From Acetobacteraceae bacterium (GTDB lineage Bacteria > Pseudomonadota > Alphaproteobacteria > Acetobacterales > Acetobacteraceae), in assembly GCA_027487385.1 (NCBI GenBank), contig JAIYDS010000029.1, positions 1 through 32,504 of the forward strand: a stretch of 32,504 bases of DNA, in the 5' to 3' direction. A program made the translations under genes and the position numbers. Positions within the stretch are counted from its first letter, which is position 1. Every line of letters starts with the position of its first letter. This document shows, piece by piece, positions 7,075 to 14,145 of this stretch. Below the pieces are notes generated by a model. The model was not told where the DNA came from and did no database searches. It worked only from the letters and a program-made list of their open reading frames with translations.

Positions 7075-7128
7075 TGTCCCAAAACTCCCTGGCGCGGCTG
7101 TCCTACACGAAATTCCCGAGCACGCCAC

Positions 7129-7719
7129 ATGGATATTCTGATCCTGGGCGCCGGCGGGCATGGCCGCGCGGTCTGCGAGGCGGCGCGGGATGCGGGGTTT
7201 TCGCCGCGCGGCTTCCTCGACGCCCGCGCCCCCCTGCCGGACATGCTGGGCCTGCCTGTCCTGGGGGATGAGGGCGCGCATGATGGCGGCCCCCTGCTGA
7301 TCGCCCTCGGCGGGAATGCGTTGCGGCTGGCGGCGGCGGTGCGGCTCGCCTGCCCCTTGCCCGTGCTGCTGCACCCCTCGGTGATTCGGGCCGGCAGCGC
7401 GGAGGTCGCGGAGGGGGCGGTGGTGATGCCCCGCGCCGTGCTGGGTGCGCTGGCGCGAATCGGCCGCCTGGCCCTGATCAACACCGGCGCCATCATCGAG
7501 CATGACGTGGTGGTGGAGGAGGCCGCGCATATCGGCCCGGGCGCCGTGCTTTGCGGCGGCGTGCGGGTCGGCGCGCGGGCGCTGGTCGGTGCGGCTTCCG
7601 TGGTGGCGCCAAACCTGACCATCGGCGCCGATGCGGTGGTGGGGGCGGGGGCAGCCGTGCTGGCCGATGTGCCGCCCGGCGCGCGGGTGGTCGGCGTGCC
7701 CGCCCGTCCCGTGAATTGA
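7129..7719 (+). CDS. NeuD/PglD-like sugar O-/N-acyltransferase
   Basis: The 196-residue protein has the NeuD/PglD plan. A small Rossmann-like N-terminal part (MDILILGAGGHGRAVCEAARDAG, residues 1-23) binds the nucleotide sugar. A left-handed beta helix of hexapeptide repeats follows (about 85-190: HPSVIRAGSAEVAEGAVVMP, GAIIEHDVVVEEAAHIGPGA, LTIGADAVVGAGAAVLADVP). H109-like and later 'IEHD' histidines sit where the catalytic base of the family is found. Such enzymes transfer acetyl groups to amino sugars for surface glycans. There is no polysaccharide locus around it; it stands alone between a hydrolase and ctpA, so its substrate is unknown. Confidence 0.85.
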   Translation: MDILILGAGGHGRAVCEAARDAGFSPRGFLDARAPLPDMLGLPVLGDEGAHDGGPLLIALGGNALRLAAAVRLACPLPVLLHPSVIRAGSAEVAEGAVVMPRAVLGALARIGRLALINTGAIIEHDVVVEEAAHIGPGAVLCGGVRVGARALVGAASVVAPNLTIGADAVVGAGAAVLADVPPGARVVGVPARPVN

Positions 7720-7914
7720 GACAAAGCGTGACAAGGCTTGCCTTTCGCCCCGAAACGCGCATTTCCCTGGTTTATTGCGGTGTCTTGGTGAAGCATTAAG
7801 CTTTGCCAGGCCTGATGATGGTGCATCATGGATTTGGTCGGCGGCTTTTCCGTCGGCCCGCCTGAAGCCATCCGCGGGAAGGGCGCTTGCAACCACTGGA
7901 ATGAGGCTCGCTGG

Positions 7915-9315
7915 ATGAAGCTCAAGGTCGGGACCACCGCTGCCGTGGCGGGCGCTTTCGCCGCCGGCATCATTGTCGGTCCGTTGGTGGCGGCCTGGGC
8001 GCAGGGCGCGGCCGATGGCGGCCGGGCCGAGACCTACCGCCTGCTGCAACTCTTCGGCGATGTCTTCGCCCGCGTGCGCGCCGAATATGTCGAGCCGGTG
8101 CAGGACCGTGACCTGGTCGAGAACGCCGTGAACGGCATGCTCACCGGGCTCGATCCGCACAGCGCCTATCTCAACCCGCGCAATTTCCGCGACATGCAGG
8201 TGCAGACGCGCGGCGAATTCGGCGGCCTCGGCATCGAGGTCACGCAGGAGGGCGGATATATCCGCGTCATCTCGCCGATCGACGAGACGCCCGCCGCGCG
8301 TGCCGGCATCCGCCCGGGTGATTTCATCACGCACCTCAACGGCAATTCCACCCAGGGCATGACCCTGCAGGAGGCCGTGGAGCAGATGCGCGGCGAGCGT
8401 GGCACCGCCATCCGCCTCACCATCCGCCGCGAGAATGAGCAGCGGCCGCTGGAAATCTCCATCACGCGGGACGTCATCCGCCCGCAGGTGGTGCGTTTCC
8501 GGCTGGAGGGGAATGACGTCGCCTATATCCGCATCACCTCCTTCAACGAGCAGACCGAGGTGAATCTGCGTCGCGCCATGACCACGCTGCGCCAGCAGGC
8601 CGGCGGCAACCTCCGCGGTGTGGTGCTGGATCTGCGCAACAATCCGGGCGGGCTGCTCGACCAGGCGGTGCAGGTGACGGATGACCTCCTGGACCAGGGC
8701 GAGATCGTTTCCACCCGCGCCCGCCGGCCCGAGGACGCCCAGCGCTGGAATGCCCGGGCGGGCGACATCACGCAGGGCCTGCCCATGGTGGTGCTGATCA
8801 ATGGCGGCTCGGCCAGCGCATCCGAGATCGTGGCGGGCGCGCTGCAGGATCACCGCCGCGCGGTGGTGCTGGGCACGCGCAGCTTCGGCAAGGGCTCGGT
8901 GCAGACGGTGATGCCGCTCGGCGGCAACAATGGCGCCATCCGGCTCACCACGGCGCGCTACTACACCCCCTCCGGCCGTTCCATCCAGGCAACGGGCATC
9001 GAGCCCGATTTCGAAGTGCGCGCCACCCGCGCCGATGCGCAGACCGCCAATGCGACCCCGGGTCGCGAGCGGGAGCGCGAGCAGGATCTCCGCCGCTCGC
9101 TGCGGGCGGAGGGTGCCACCACGCCGGCCCCGCCAACCGTCACGCTGCCGCCCTTGAACCTGCCGGCCTCGATCACCGAGCGGGTGCAGCGCCAGCCGCC
9201 GGAGAATTGGCCGGCCCTCGACATCACCAAGCCCGAGACGGATTTCCAGCTGCAGCAGGGCCTCCAGCTCGTGCGCGCCCTGGCGGCGAATCCGCAGCGG
9301 CGCGCCCAGCGCTAA
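7915..9315 (+). CDS. ctpA: S41 family C-terminal processing peptidase (CtpA)
   Basis: A periplasmic serine protease of 466 residues. A signal peptide occupies about residues 1-29 (hydrophobic AAVAGAFAAGIIVGPLVAA, cleavage likely after AWA). A PDZ domain with GGLGIEVTQEGGYIRV begins near 103. The protease core contains LDLRNNPGGLLDQ (238-250). The catalytic dyad is S301 in GGSASASEI and K326 in FGKGS; the 25-residue spacing is that of the family. The C-terminal region is Arg/Glu- and Pro-rich. The start at 7915 is chosen because the signal peptide follows at once; an in-frame ATG at 7828 would add 29 non-signal-like residues. It is followed closely by the deacetylase and rppH, a grouping known in alphaproteobacteria. 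CtpA enzymes trim cell-wall hydrolases or lipoproteins. Confidence 0.93.
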   Translation: MKLKVGTTAAVAGAFAAGIIVGPLVAAWAQGAADGGRAETYRLLQLFGDVFARVRAEYVEPVQDRDLVENAVNGMLTGLDPHSAYLNPRNFRDMQVQTRGEFGGLGIEVTQEGGYIRVISPIDETPAARAGIRPGDFITHLNGNSTQGMTLQEAVEQMRGERGTAIRLTIRRENEQRPLEISITRDVIRPQVVRFRLEGNDVAYIRITSFNEQTEVNLRRAMTTLRQQAGGNLRGVVLDLRNNPGGLLDQAVQVTDDLLDQGEIVSTRARRPEDAQRWNARAGDITQGLPMVVLINGGSASASEIVAGALQDHRRAVVLGTRSFGKGSVQTVMPLGGNNGAIRLTTARYYTPSGRSIQATGIEPDFEVRATRADAQTANATPGREREREQDLRRSLRAEGATTPAPPTVTLPPLNLPASITERVQRQPPENWPALDITKPETDFQLQQGLQLVRALAANPQRRAQR

Positions 9316-9332
9316 GGGGCAAACCCGCCACC

Positions 9333-10352
9333 GTGTCCGACGAGATTGCGCATCCCGGACGCGGCTGGCTCTGGCTCGGCCTGTTCTGGCTGGCCGTTTT
9401 CCTGGGCTTTGGCGGCGGCGCCCTGACGCTGGCGGTGCTGGGGCCCCCGCCGGTGCCGCTCGCCCTGGTTGAGATCGCGCCCGAACCGGTCGCCGCCAGC
9501 GAGACGCCGGCCCCCGCCGCGCCGCCGCCGCGCGGCGTGCCGGAGAGCCTGGCGCGGCATGTGGACCCGGCCCTGGTCGAATTCACCGCGATGGGCGCCA
9601 TGCCGCGGATCGGCGCCGATGGGCGCATGCCCATGCGCGCCTATGCCCGCCCCTTCGACCGGCAGGATCCGCGCCCGCGCGTCGCCCTGATTCTCGGGGG
9701 GCTGGGCCTGCGCACCACCCTCTCCGAGGAGGCGATCCGCACCCTGCCGCCCGCCGTGGCGCTGGCCTTCACCCCCTATGCGCCCAATCCCACGCCGCTG
9801 ATCGAGGCGGCGCGGGACCGTGGCTTCGAGACGCTGCTGGCCCTGCCCATGGAGCCAACCGGCTTTCCGATGAATGACCCCGGCCATCGCGCCTTGCTCA
9901 CCGGGCTTTCGCCGGGCGAGAACGCGCAGCGGCTGGATTGGCTGCTGGCGCGCTTTCCGGGGCATGTGGGGGCGGTGGGCGCGCTGACCTCGATGCGCGG
10001 CGAGCGCTTCGCCGCCCTGGCCGAACCCTTCGCCCAGATGCAGCTGGCACTCAGCGCCCGCGGCCTGCTCTATTTCGACGCCCGCCCCGGCGCGCCCCAT
10101 CCCGAGCGCGCCTGGGGCCTGACCGTGGATGTGGTGGTGGATGAACCGCACACCCGGGGCGAGATGGACCAGCGCCTCGCCGTGCTGGAACGCCTGGCGC
10201 GGGAGCGTGGTGGCGCGCTGGGCTATCTGGGGGAGGTGACACCGGTTTCGCTGCAACGCCTCTCCGAATGGTTCGCGGGGCTCGACTCGCGCGGGGTGGT
10301 GCTGGCACCCGTCACCGCCATGATGCGACGACCGGAGATCGCCAACCGATGA
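9333..10352 (+). CDS. Divergent polysaccharide deacetylase (YibQ-like)
   Basis: A 339-residue protein of the divergent polysaccharide deacetylase (DUF610/YibQ) family, with a NodB-like barrel. One transmembrane segment near the N-terminus (about 11-35, WLWLGLFWLAVFLGFGGGAL) anchors it, followed by a Pro/Ala linker (38-70). The enzymatic-fold part starts at RPRVALILGGLGL, with FTPYAPNPTPLIEAARDRGFE, LLALPMEPTGFPMNDPGHRALL and LYFDARPGAPHPER as family landmarks. The predicted start is GTG at 9333, 18 bases after the ctpA stop, with AAGGGG upstream. Its stop overlaps the rppH start (ATGA). Its role is presumably in envelope polysaccharide or peptidoglycan metabolism; activity in this family is not well established. 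Confidence 0.88.
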   Translation: MSDEIAHPGRGWLWLGLFWLAVFLGFGGGALTLAVLGPPPVPLALVEIAPEPVAASETPAPAAPPPRGVPESLARHVDPALVEFTAMGAMPRIGADGRMPMRAYARPFDRQDPRPRVALILGGLGLRTTLSEEAIRTLPPAVALAFTPYAPNPTPLIEAARDRGFETLLALPMEPTGFPMNDPGHRALLTGLSPGENAQRLDWLLARFPGHVGAVGALTSMRGERFAALAEPFAQMQLALSARGLLYFDARPGAPHPERAWGLTVDVVVDEPHTRGEMDQRLAVLERLARERGGALGYLGEVTPVSLQRLSEWFAGLDSRGVVLAPVTAMMRRPEIANR

Positions 10353-10828
10353 ATCTTCCCTACCGCCCCAATGTGGGCGCCGTGCTGTTCAACGCGGCCG
10401 GGCTGATCCTCGTCGCCCGCCGCGCCGACATGCCCAATGCCGAAGGCGCGCCTGGCGGCTGGCAGCTGCCCCAGGGTGGCATGGATGAGGGCGAGGACCC
10501 GGCCGTGGCCGTGTTTCGCGAATTGGAGGAGGAGATCGGCACGGCGCATGCCGAAATCCTCGCCGAGCACCCGGAATGGCTGAATTACGACCTGCCGGCC
10601 GAGTTGATCGGCAAGGCGCTGGGCGGCAAGTATCGCGGCCAGACGCAGAAATGGTTCGCGCTGCGTTTCCTGGGCACGGATTCCGATATTCGGCTGGACC
10701 TCGACCCCCATCCGGAATTCGACGCCTGGCGCTGGGCGCGGCTGGCGGAATTGCCGGGCATGGCGGTGCCCTTCAAGCGGGCGATCTATGAGCGGCTGGC
10801 GGTGGATTTCTCCCGATACGCCGCCTGA
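10349..10828 (+). CDS. rppH: RNA pyrophosphohydrolase RppH (Nudix)
   Basis: RppH removes pyrophosphate from the 5' end of mRNA and so opens it to RNase E decay. The 159-residue protein has a complete Nudix box G43-x5-E49-x7-R57-E58-L-x-E61-E62-x-G64 (GGMDEGEDPAVAVFRELEEE). The N-terminal YRPNVGAVLFNAAGLILVARR and 'WQLPQGGMDEGE' are typical of RppH rather than of other Nudix enzymes, as is 'YRGQTQKWFALRF'. The ATG overlaps the previous stop by one ATGA, so it is translationally coupled to the deacetylase gene. Length matches the family (about 160). Confidence 0.95.
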   Translation: MNLPYRPNVGAVLFNAAGLILVARRADMPNAEGAPGGWQLPQGGMDEGEDPAVAVFRELEEEIGTAHAEILAEHPEWLNYDLPAELIGKALGGKYRGQTQKWFALRFLGTDSDIRLDLDPHPEFDAWRWARLAELPGMAVPFKRAIYERLAVDFSRYAA

Positions 10829-10832
10829 AGGC

Positions 10833-11384
10833 TCAATGACGGTGGCGATGCGCCGGTGCCGTCGCCCCGCCCGTATAGCCGCGCAATTCAGCATAGCGCG
10901 TCACCTGCTCGCCAGAGAGCAGCGCCGTCTGCCGCAGATGGGTGCGCAGATGCTCCGCCCGCAGCGCGGCCTGCAGGGCGCCGATGCGGTTGGTCCGGAT
11001 GGTGAGCTCCTCCGGCGTGATGCGCCGCTCGCGGAAGGCAGCGTCCAGGCCGCGCTCCTCCTCGACCAGCTCCGCGCCCAGGCGGCGGGCCTCGGCGCGG
11101 TGGGTCGCCATCAGCGCCTCCGTCTCGCGCCGCTGTTCGGGTGTCAGGCGCAGCGACGTTGCCAGTTCCAGCACATGCATGGGGCCGGGCCAGCCATTCA
11201 GCTCGGCCGGCAAGGCCAGCATCATGCCCCGCCCGGCCAGGAGGTCCTCGACCTGCTGCGGGGAGAGGGCGCGGATGTCGCGCTGCTGCAGCCCGGCATA
11301 GGGGGTGGCGTGCTGGGCCCAGGCCAGGGTGAGGGGGGCGGGCGCGGCCAGCAGGGCGGCGGCGAGGAGGAGGGTGCGGGTCAT
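10833..11384 (-). CDS. Spy/CpxP-like periplasmic protein
   Basis: A 183-residue protein with a clear signal peptide (MTRTLLLAAALLAAPAPLTLAWA, cleavage near 23). The mature part is mainly alpha-helical and rich in Glu, Arg and Ala. It contains LTPEQRRETEALM (the LTxxQ-type motif of Spy/CpxP proteins) and a second 'LLSGEQVTRYAELRGY' near the end. An upstream conserved stretch, YAGLQQRDIRALSPQQVEDLLAGRGM, is shared by many alphaproteobacterial members. The C-terminus AHRHRH is His-rich and could bind metal. Spy-like proteins act as periplasmic chaperones or metal sensors; the precise role here is unknown. The start at 11384 is chosen because the signal peptide begins there. It converges on rppH with 4 bases between the stops. 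Confidence 0.75.
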   Translation of the reverse strand: MTRTLLLAAALLAAPAPLTLAWAQHATPYAGLQQRDIRALSPQQVEDLLAGRGMMLALPAELNGWPGPMHVLELATSLRLTPEQRRETEALMATHRAEARRLGAELVEEERGLDAAFRERRITPEELTIRTNRIGALQAALRAEHLRTHLRQTALLSGEQVTRYAELRGYTGGATAPAHRHRH

Positions 11385-11422
11385 CCGTGCATGATACCAG
11401 CCCTGGCGCGCGGGGGCAGGGC

Positions 11423-11755
11423 TCAGAACGCGTCGAAGAAAATCTTGCTCGCCAGCCCCAGCCCCAGCAGCGAGAGCCCCATGGAAATCCCCGGCCAATA
11501 GGGCCGGGCGCCATATTGCAGCACCAGCGCATTGGCGGCGAGCGAGCCCACCAGCCCGGCCAAGGGCTGCCACCAGGCCAATTTCCAAAAGCCGAAGGCC
11601 AGCAGGACCAGCCACATGGCGAAGGCCGAGCGCCCCAGCCAGCGGAAGGTGCGGTCGGCCGGCTCATATTCCGGGCGCAGCCCCGGGGTGGAGCAGCGCG
11701 CCTCGATCATGCCGGCGATGGCGAGGGCGACGAGCGCCAGGAAGTAGATATCCAT
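11423..11755 (-). CDS. Small integral membrane protein of unknown function
   Basis: A 110-residue protein with about four hydrophobic segments: FLALVALAIAGMIEA (near 5-19), RSAFAMWLVLLAFGFWKLAW (about 42-61), PLAGLVGSLAANALVLQYG (63-81) and GISMGLSLLGLGLASKIFF (88-106). No domain is recognised. It is 38 bases upstream of the Spy-like gene on the same strand and may share its transcript. The start at 11755 is the ATG just before the first membrane segment; the frame is open further upstream through a repeat-like stretch. Confidence 0.6.
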   Translation of the reverse strand: MDIYFLALVALAIAGMIEARCSTPGLRPEYEPADRTFRWLGRSAFAMWLVLLAFGFWKLAWWQPLAGLVGSLAANALVLQYGARPYWPGISMGLSLLGLGLASKIFFDAF

Positions 11756-11795
11756 GGGCGCCGCATACAGCCTGGCGGCCCTGGAATGAAGGTGC

Positions 11796-11843
11796 AGGAA
11801 ACGAGTTTCCTGTTGGGGGAGCGCGAGGGGGCAAAGCCCCCTC
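11796..11843. repeat. Pair of perfect hairpins upstream of moxR
   Basis: AGGAAAC (11796-11802) pairs with GTTTCCT (11805-11811). After a short spacer GCGAGGGGGC (11821-11830) pairs with GCCCCCTCGC (11834-11843) across AAA, 10 perfect pairs. This is a different sequence from the 21-base-arm palindromes. It sits between the divergent membrane-protein and MoxR genes, an unexpected place for a terminator. Confidence 0.7.
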
Positions 11844-11868
11844 GCAAACCGCCTTCGAAAGCGCGAAG

Positions 11869-12747
11869 ATGCGGGAAGCATCCCCAGAGGCCCAGCACGC
11901 CGTGAAAAAATTCGCCAGCACCGAACGCTACATCGCGCCCCGCGAGCTGGAGGTGGCGGTCAATGCCGCCATCGCCCTGCAACGCCCCCTGCTGGTGAAG
12001 GGCGAGCCTGGCACCGGCAAGACCGTGCTGGCGCAGGAAATCGCCCGCAGCATGGGCTACCCCTTGATCGAGTGGCACATCAAATCCACCACCAAGGCCC
12101 AGCAGGGCCTCTACGAGTATGACGCCGTGAGCCGTCTGCGCGACGGGCAGCTGGGCGATGAGCGCGTGCGGGATGTGTCGAACTACATCATCCGCGGCAA
12201 GCTTTGGGAGGCCTTTGCCAGCGAGACCCCGGTGGTGTTGCTGATCGACGAGGTGGACAAGGCCGATATCGAATTCCCGAACGATTTGCTGCTCGAACTC
12301 GACCGCATGCAGTTCCATGTCTACGAGACGAAGGAGACCGTGGTGGCCCGCCAGCGCCCCATCGTCATCATCACCTCGAACAATGAGAAGGAGCTGCCGG
12401 ACGCCTTCCTGCGCCGCTGCTTCTTCCACTTCATCCGCTTCCCCGACCGCGAGACGATGGAGCGAATCCTCCAGGCGCATTACCCCGATCTGCGCGCCGA
12501 CCTGGCGCGGGAGGCGCTGAACGTCTTCTTCCAGATCCGTGAGGTGAATGAGCTGAAGAAGAAGCCGGCCACCAGCGAGTTGCTGGACTGGCTGAAGCTG
12601 CTGATGATCGAGGACATGCCGGCCGAGGCGCTGCGCAGCAGCGATGCCAAGGTGGCGATCCCGCCGCTTTATGGCGCGCTGCTGAAGAACGAGCAGGATG
12701 TGCACCTGTTTGAGCGGTTGGCCTTCCTCAGCCGGGCGCGGCGGTGA
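11869..12747 (+). CDS. MoxR-type AAA+ ATPase
   Basis: A 292-residue MoxR-family AAA+ ATPase. Walker A is GEPGTGKT (45-52), Walker B LLIDEVD (124-130), sensor 1 IVIITSNNEKELPDAFLRRC (about 164-183), and a lid domain follows. The 'IKSTTKAQQGLYEYDAVSRLRD' segment is typical of the subgroup paired with CoxE-type VWA proteins (as in CoxD). Such pairs act as chaperones that load metal or activate a partner enzyme. A VWA gene follows 178 bases downstream. The start is uncertain: GTG at 11902 (281 residues, VKKFASTERYIAP) agrees better with family N-termini, while ATG 11869 is the first possible. No oxidoreductase target is encoded next to it. Confidence 0.92.
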   Translation: MREASPEAQHAVKKFASTERYIAPRELEVAVNAAIALQRPLLVKGEPGTGKTVLAQEIARSMGYPLIEWHIKSTTKAQQGLYEYDAVSRLRDGQLGDERVRDVSNYIIRGKLWEAFASETPVVLLIDEVDKADIEFPNDLLLELDRMQFHVYETKETVVARQRPIVIITSNNEKELPDAFLRRCFFHFIRFPDRETMERILQAHYPDLRADLAREALNVFFQIREVNELKKKPATSELLDWLKLLMIEDMPAEALRSSDAKVAIPPLYGALLKNEQDVHLFERLAFLSRARR

Positions 12748-12763
12748 TGCGGCAGGAGAAAAA

Positions 12764-12863
12764 GGGCCTCCGGCGGCTGGGGCCGAGAGGCCCCAGACCC
12801 CAGGACCTGGTGCGGCGCCACATTCATGGGGTCCGGGGCCCCGGCCCCAGCCGCCGGAGGCCC
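12764..12863. repeat. Long GC-rich palindrome, copy 2
   Basis: Outer arms 12764-12784 and 12843-12863 are identical in sequence to those of the copy at 1383-1468. The inner pair is 12789-12801 with 12828-12840 (one mismatch), and the local loop is GAGA, again GNRA-type. AGAAAAA precedes and CTCTTTTTCTC follows. It lies between moxR and its VWA partner, both on the plus strand, so if it terminates it would separate two cooperating genes. Confidence 0.85.
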
Positions 12864-12924
12864 TCTTTTTCTCACGCCGCTGCAACGCCCGGTTGGTCGA
12901 ACTGAGAGAGGCTCGGTCCAGGAC

Positions 12925-14112
12925 ATGTTCGCCCCCTTCATCCTCGAACTCCGCAAGGCTGGCCTGCCGGCCTCCATCACCGAATGGCTGATGCTGATGG
13001 GCGCCATGAAGGCCGGCGTCGCGGATTACGATCTGGAGGATTTCTATCACCTGGCCCGCGCCACGCTGGTGAAGGATGAGCGCCATCTGGACCGCTTCGA
13101 CGTCGTCTTCGGCCAGGTCTTCAAAGGTTTGGAACCGCCCACCACCGTGACGGGCGAAATCCTGCAGCGCGAATTGCCGGAGGAATGGCTGAAGAAGCTC
13201 GCCGAACGCCTCTTCTCCGCCGAGGAGATGGCCAAGATCGAGGCGCTGGGCGGCTTCGAGAAGCTGATGGAGACGCTGAAGCAGCGGCTGGAGGAGCAGA
13301 AGAAGCGCCACCAGGGCGGCAACCGCATGATCGGCACGAACGGCACCTCGCCCTTCGGCGCCGAGGGCTTCAACCCCGAGGGTGTGCGGATCGGCCAGGA
13401 AGGCTCACGCCACCGCCGCGCCGTGAAGGTCTGGGACAAGCGCGAATTCCGCGACCTCGCCGATGACGCGGCGCTGTCCTCGCGCGCCATGAAGCTGGCG
13501 CTGCGCCGCCTGCGCCGCTTCGCCCGCCAGGGCGCGGCGGATGAGCTGGACATTGACGGCACCATCGGCGCCACCGCGCGCAATGCCGGCACGCTCGATC
13601 TCAAGATGCGGCCCGAGCGGCGCAATGCGGTGAAGGTGCTGCTGCTGCTGGATATTGGCGGCTCGATGGATGACCACATCCGCGCCTCGGAGGAGCTGTT
13701 CTCCGCCGCCAAATCCGAGTTCAAGCACCTGGTCCATCTCTACTTCCACAATTGCCCCTATGAGCGCTTCTGGAAATCCAACCGCAGGCGGGCCGAGCAG
13801 CAGACCCCCACCTGGGAAATCCTGCGCACCTATGGCCCCGACTGGCGCGTGGTCTTCGTCGGCGACGCCTCCATGTCGCCCTATGAGATCGTCGAGCCTG
13901 GCGGCAGCGTGGAGCATTGGAATGAGGAAGCGGGCAAGGTCTGGCTCAAGCGCATCACCGCGCATTTCCGGCGCGTCGCCTGGCTGAACCCGACGCCGGT
14001 GAAGCATTGGGGCTACACCACCTCCATCGGGATCATCCAGGACGCGATGGAAGGGCGGATGTTTCCGATGACGCTGGAAGGCTTGGATGACATGGCCAAG
14101 GCGCTGCGGTAG
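12925..14112 (+). CDS. VWA domain-containing protein (CoxE-type)
   Basis: A 395-residue cytoplasmic protein with a C-terminal von Willebrand A domain. The MIDAS motif DxGxS is D243-I-G245-G-S247 in VLLLLDIGGSMDDH. 'VHLYFHNCPYERFW' and 'VVFVGDASMSPYEI' provide the later metal-site residues. The N-terminal half (1-170) is helical with a long charged stretch (EKLMETLKQRLEEQKKRHQGG, about 112-132). This is the normal partner of the upstream MoxR ATPase. The start at 12925 fits a conserved N-terminus (MFAPFILELRKAGLPASI...); the upstream in-frame codons are palindrome sequence. Confidence 0.92.
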   Translation: MFAPFILELRKAGLPASITEWLMLMGAMKAGVADYDLEDFYHLARATLVKDERHLDRFDVVFGQVFKGLEPPTTVTGEILQRELPEEWLKKLAERLFSAEEMAKIEALGGFEKLMETLKQRLEEQKKRHQGGNRMIGTNGTSPFGAEGFNPEGVRIGQEGSRHRRAVKVWDKREFRDLADDAALSSRAMKLALRRLRRFARQGAADELDIDGTIGATARNAGTLDLKMRPERRNAVKVLLLLDIGGSMDDHIRASEELFSAAKSEFKHLVHLYFHNCPYERFWKSNRRRAEQQTPTWEILRTYGPDWRVVFVGDASMSPYEIVEPGGSVEHWNEEAGKVWLKRITAHFRRVAWLNPTPVKHWGYTTSIGIIQDAMEGRMFPMTLEGLDDMAKALR

Positions 14113-14145
14113 CGGCGGTGGCCGGGGCCGCCGCCGCGCGCGGCG

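Noticed and set aside
7075..8853. Extension of the minus-strand beta-lactamase-like frame upstream by 593 codons
   Set aside because: It is antisense to the NeuD-like and ctpA genes. The conserved protein begins at 7074, and the extension is His/Gly/Arg-rich as expected of a high-GC shadow frame.
11707..13311. 534-codon minus-strand frame covering moxR and the palindrome
   Set aside because: Antisense to the MoxR ATPase with clear Walker motifs; the middle part is palindrome sequence.
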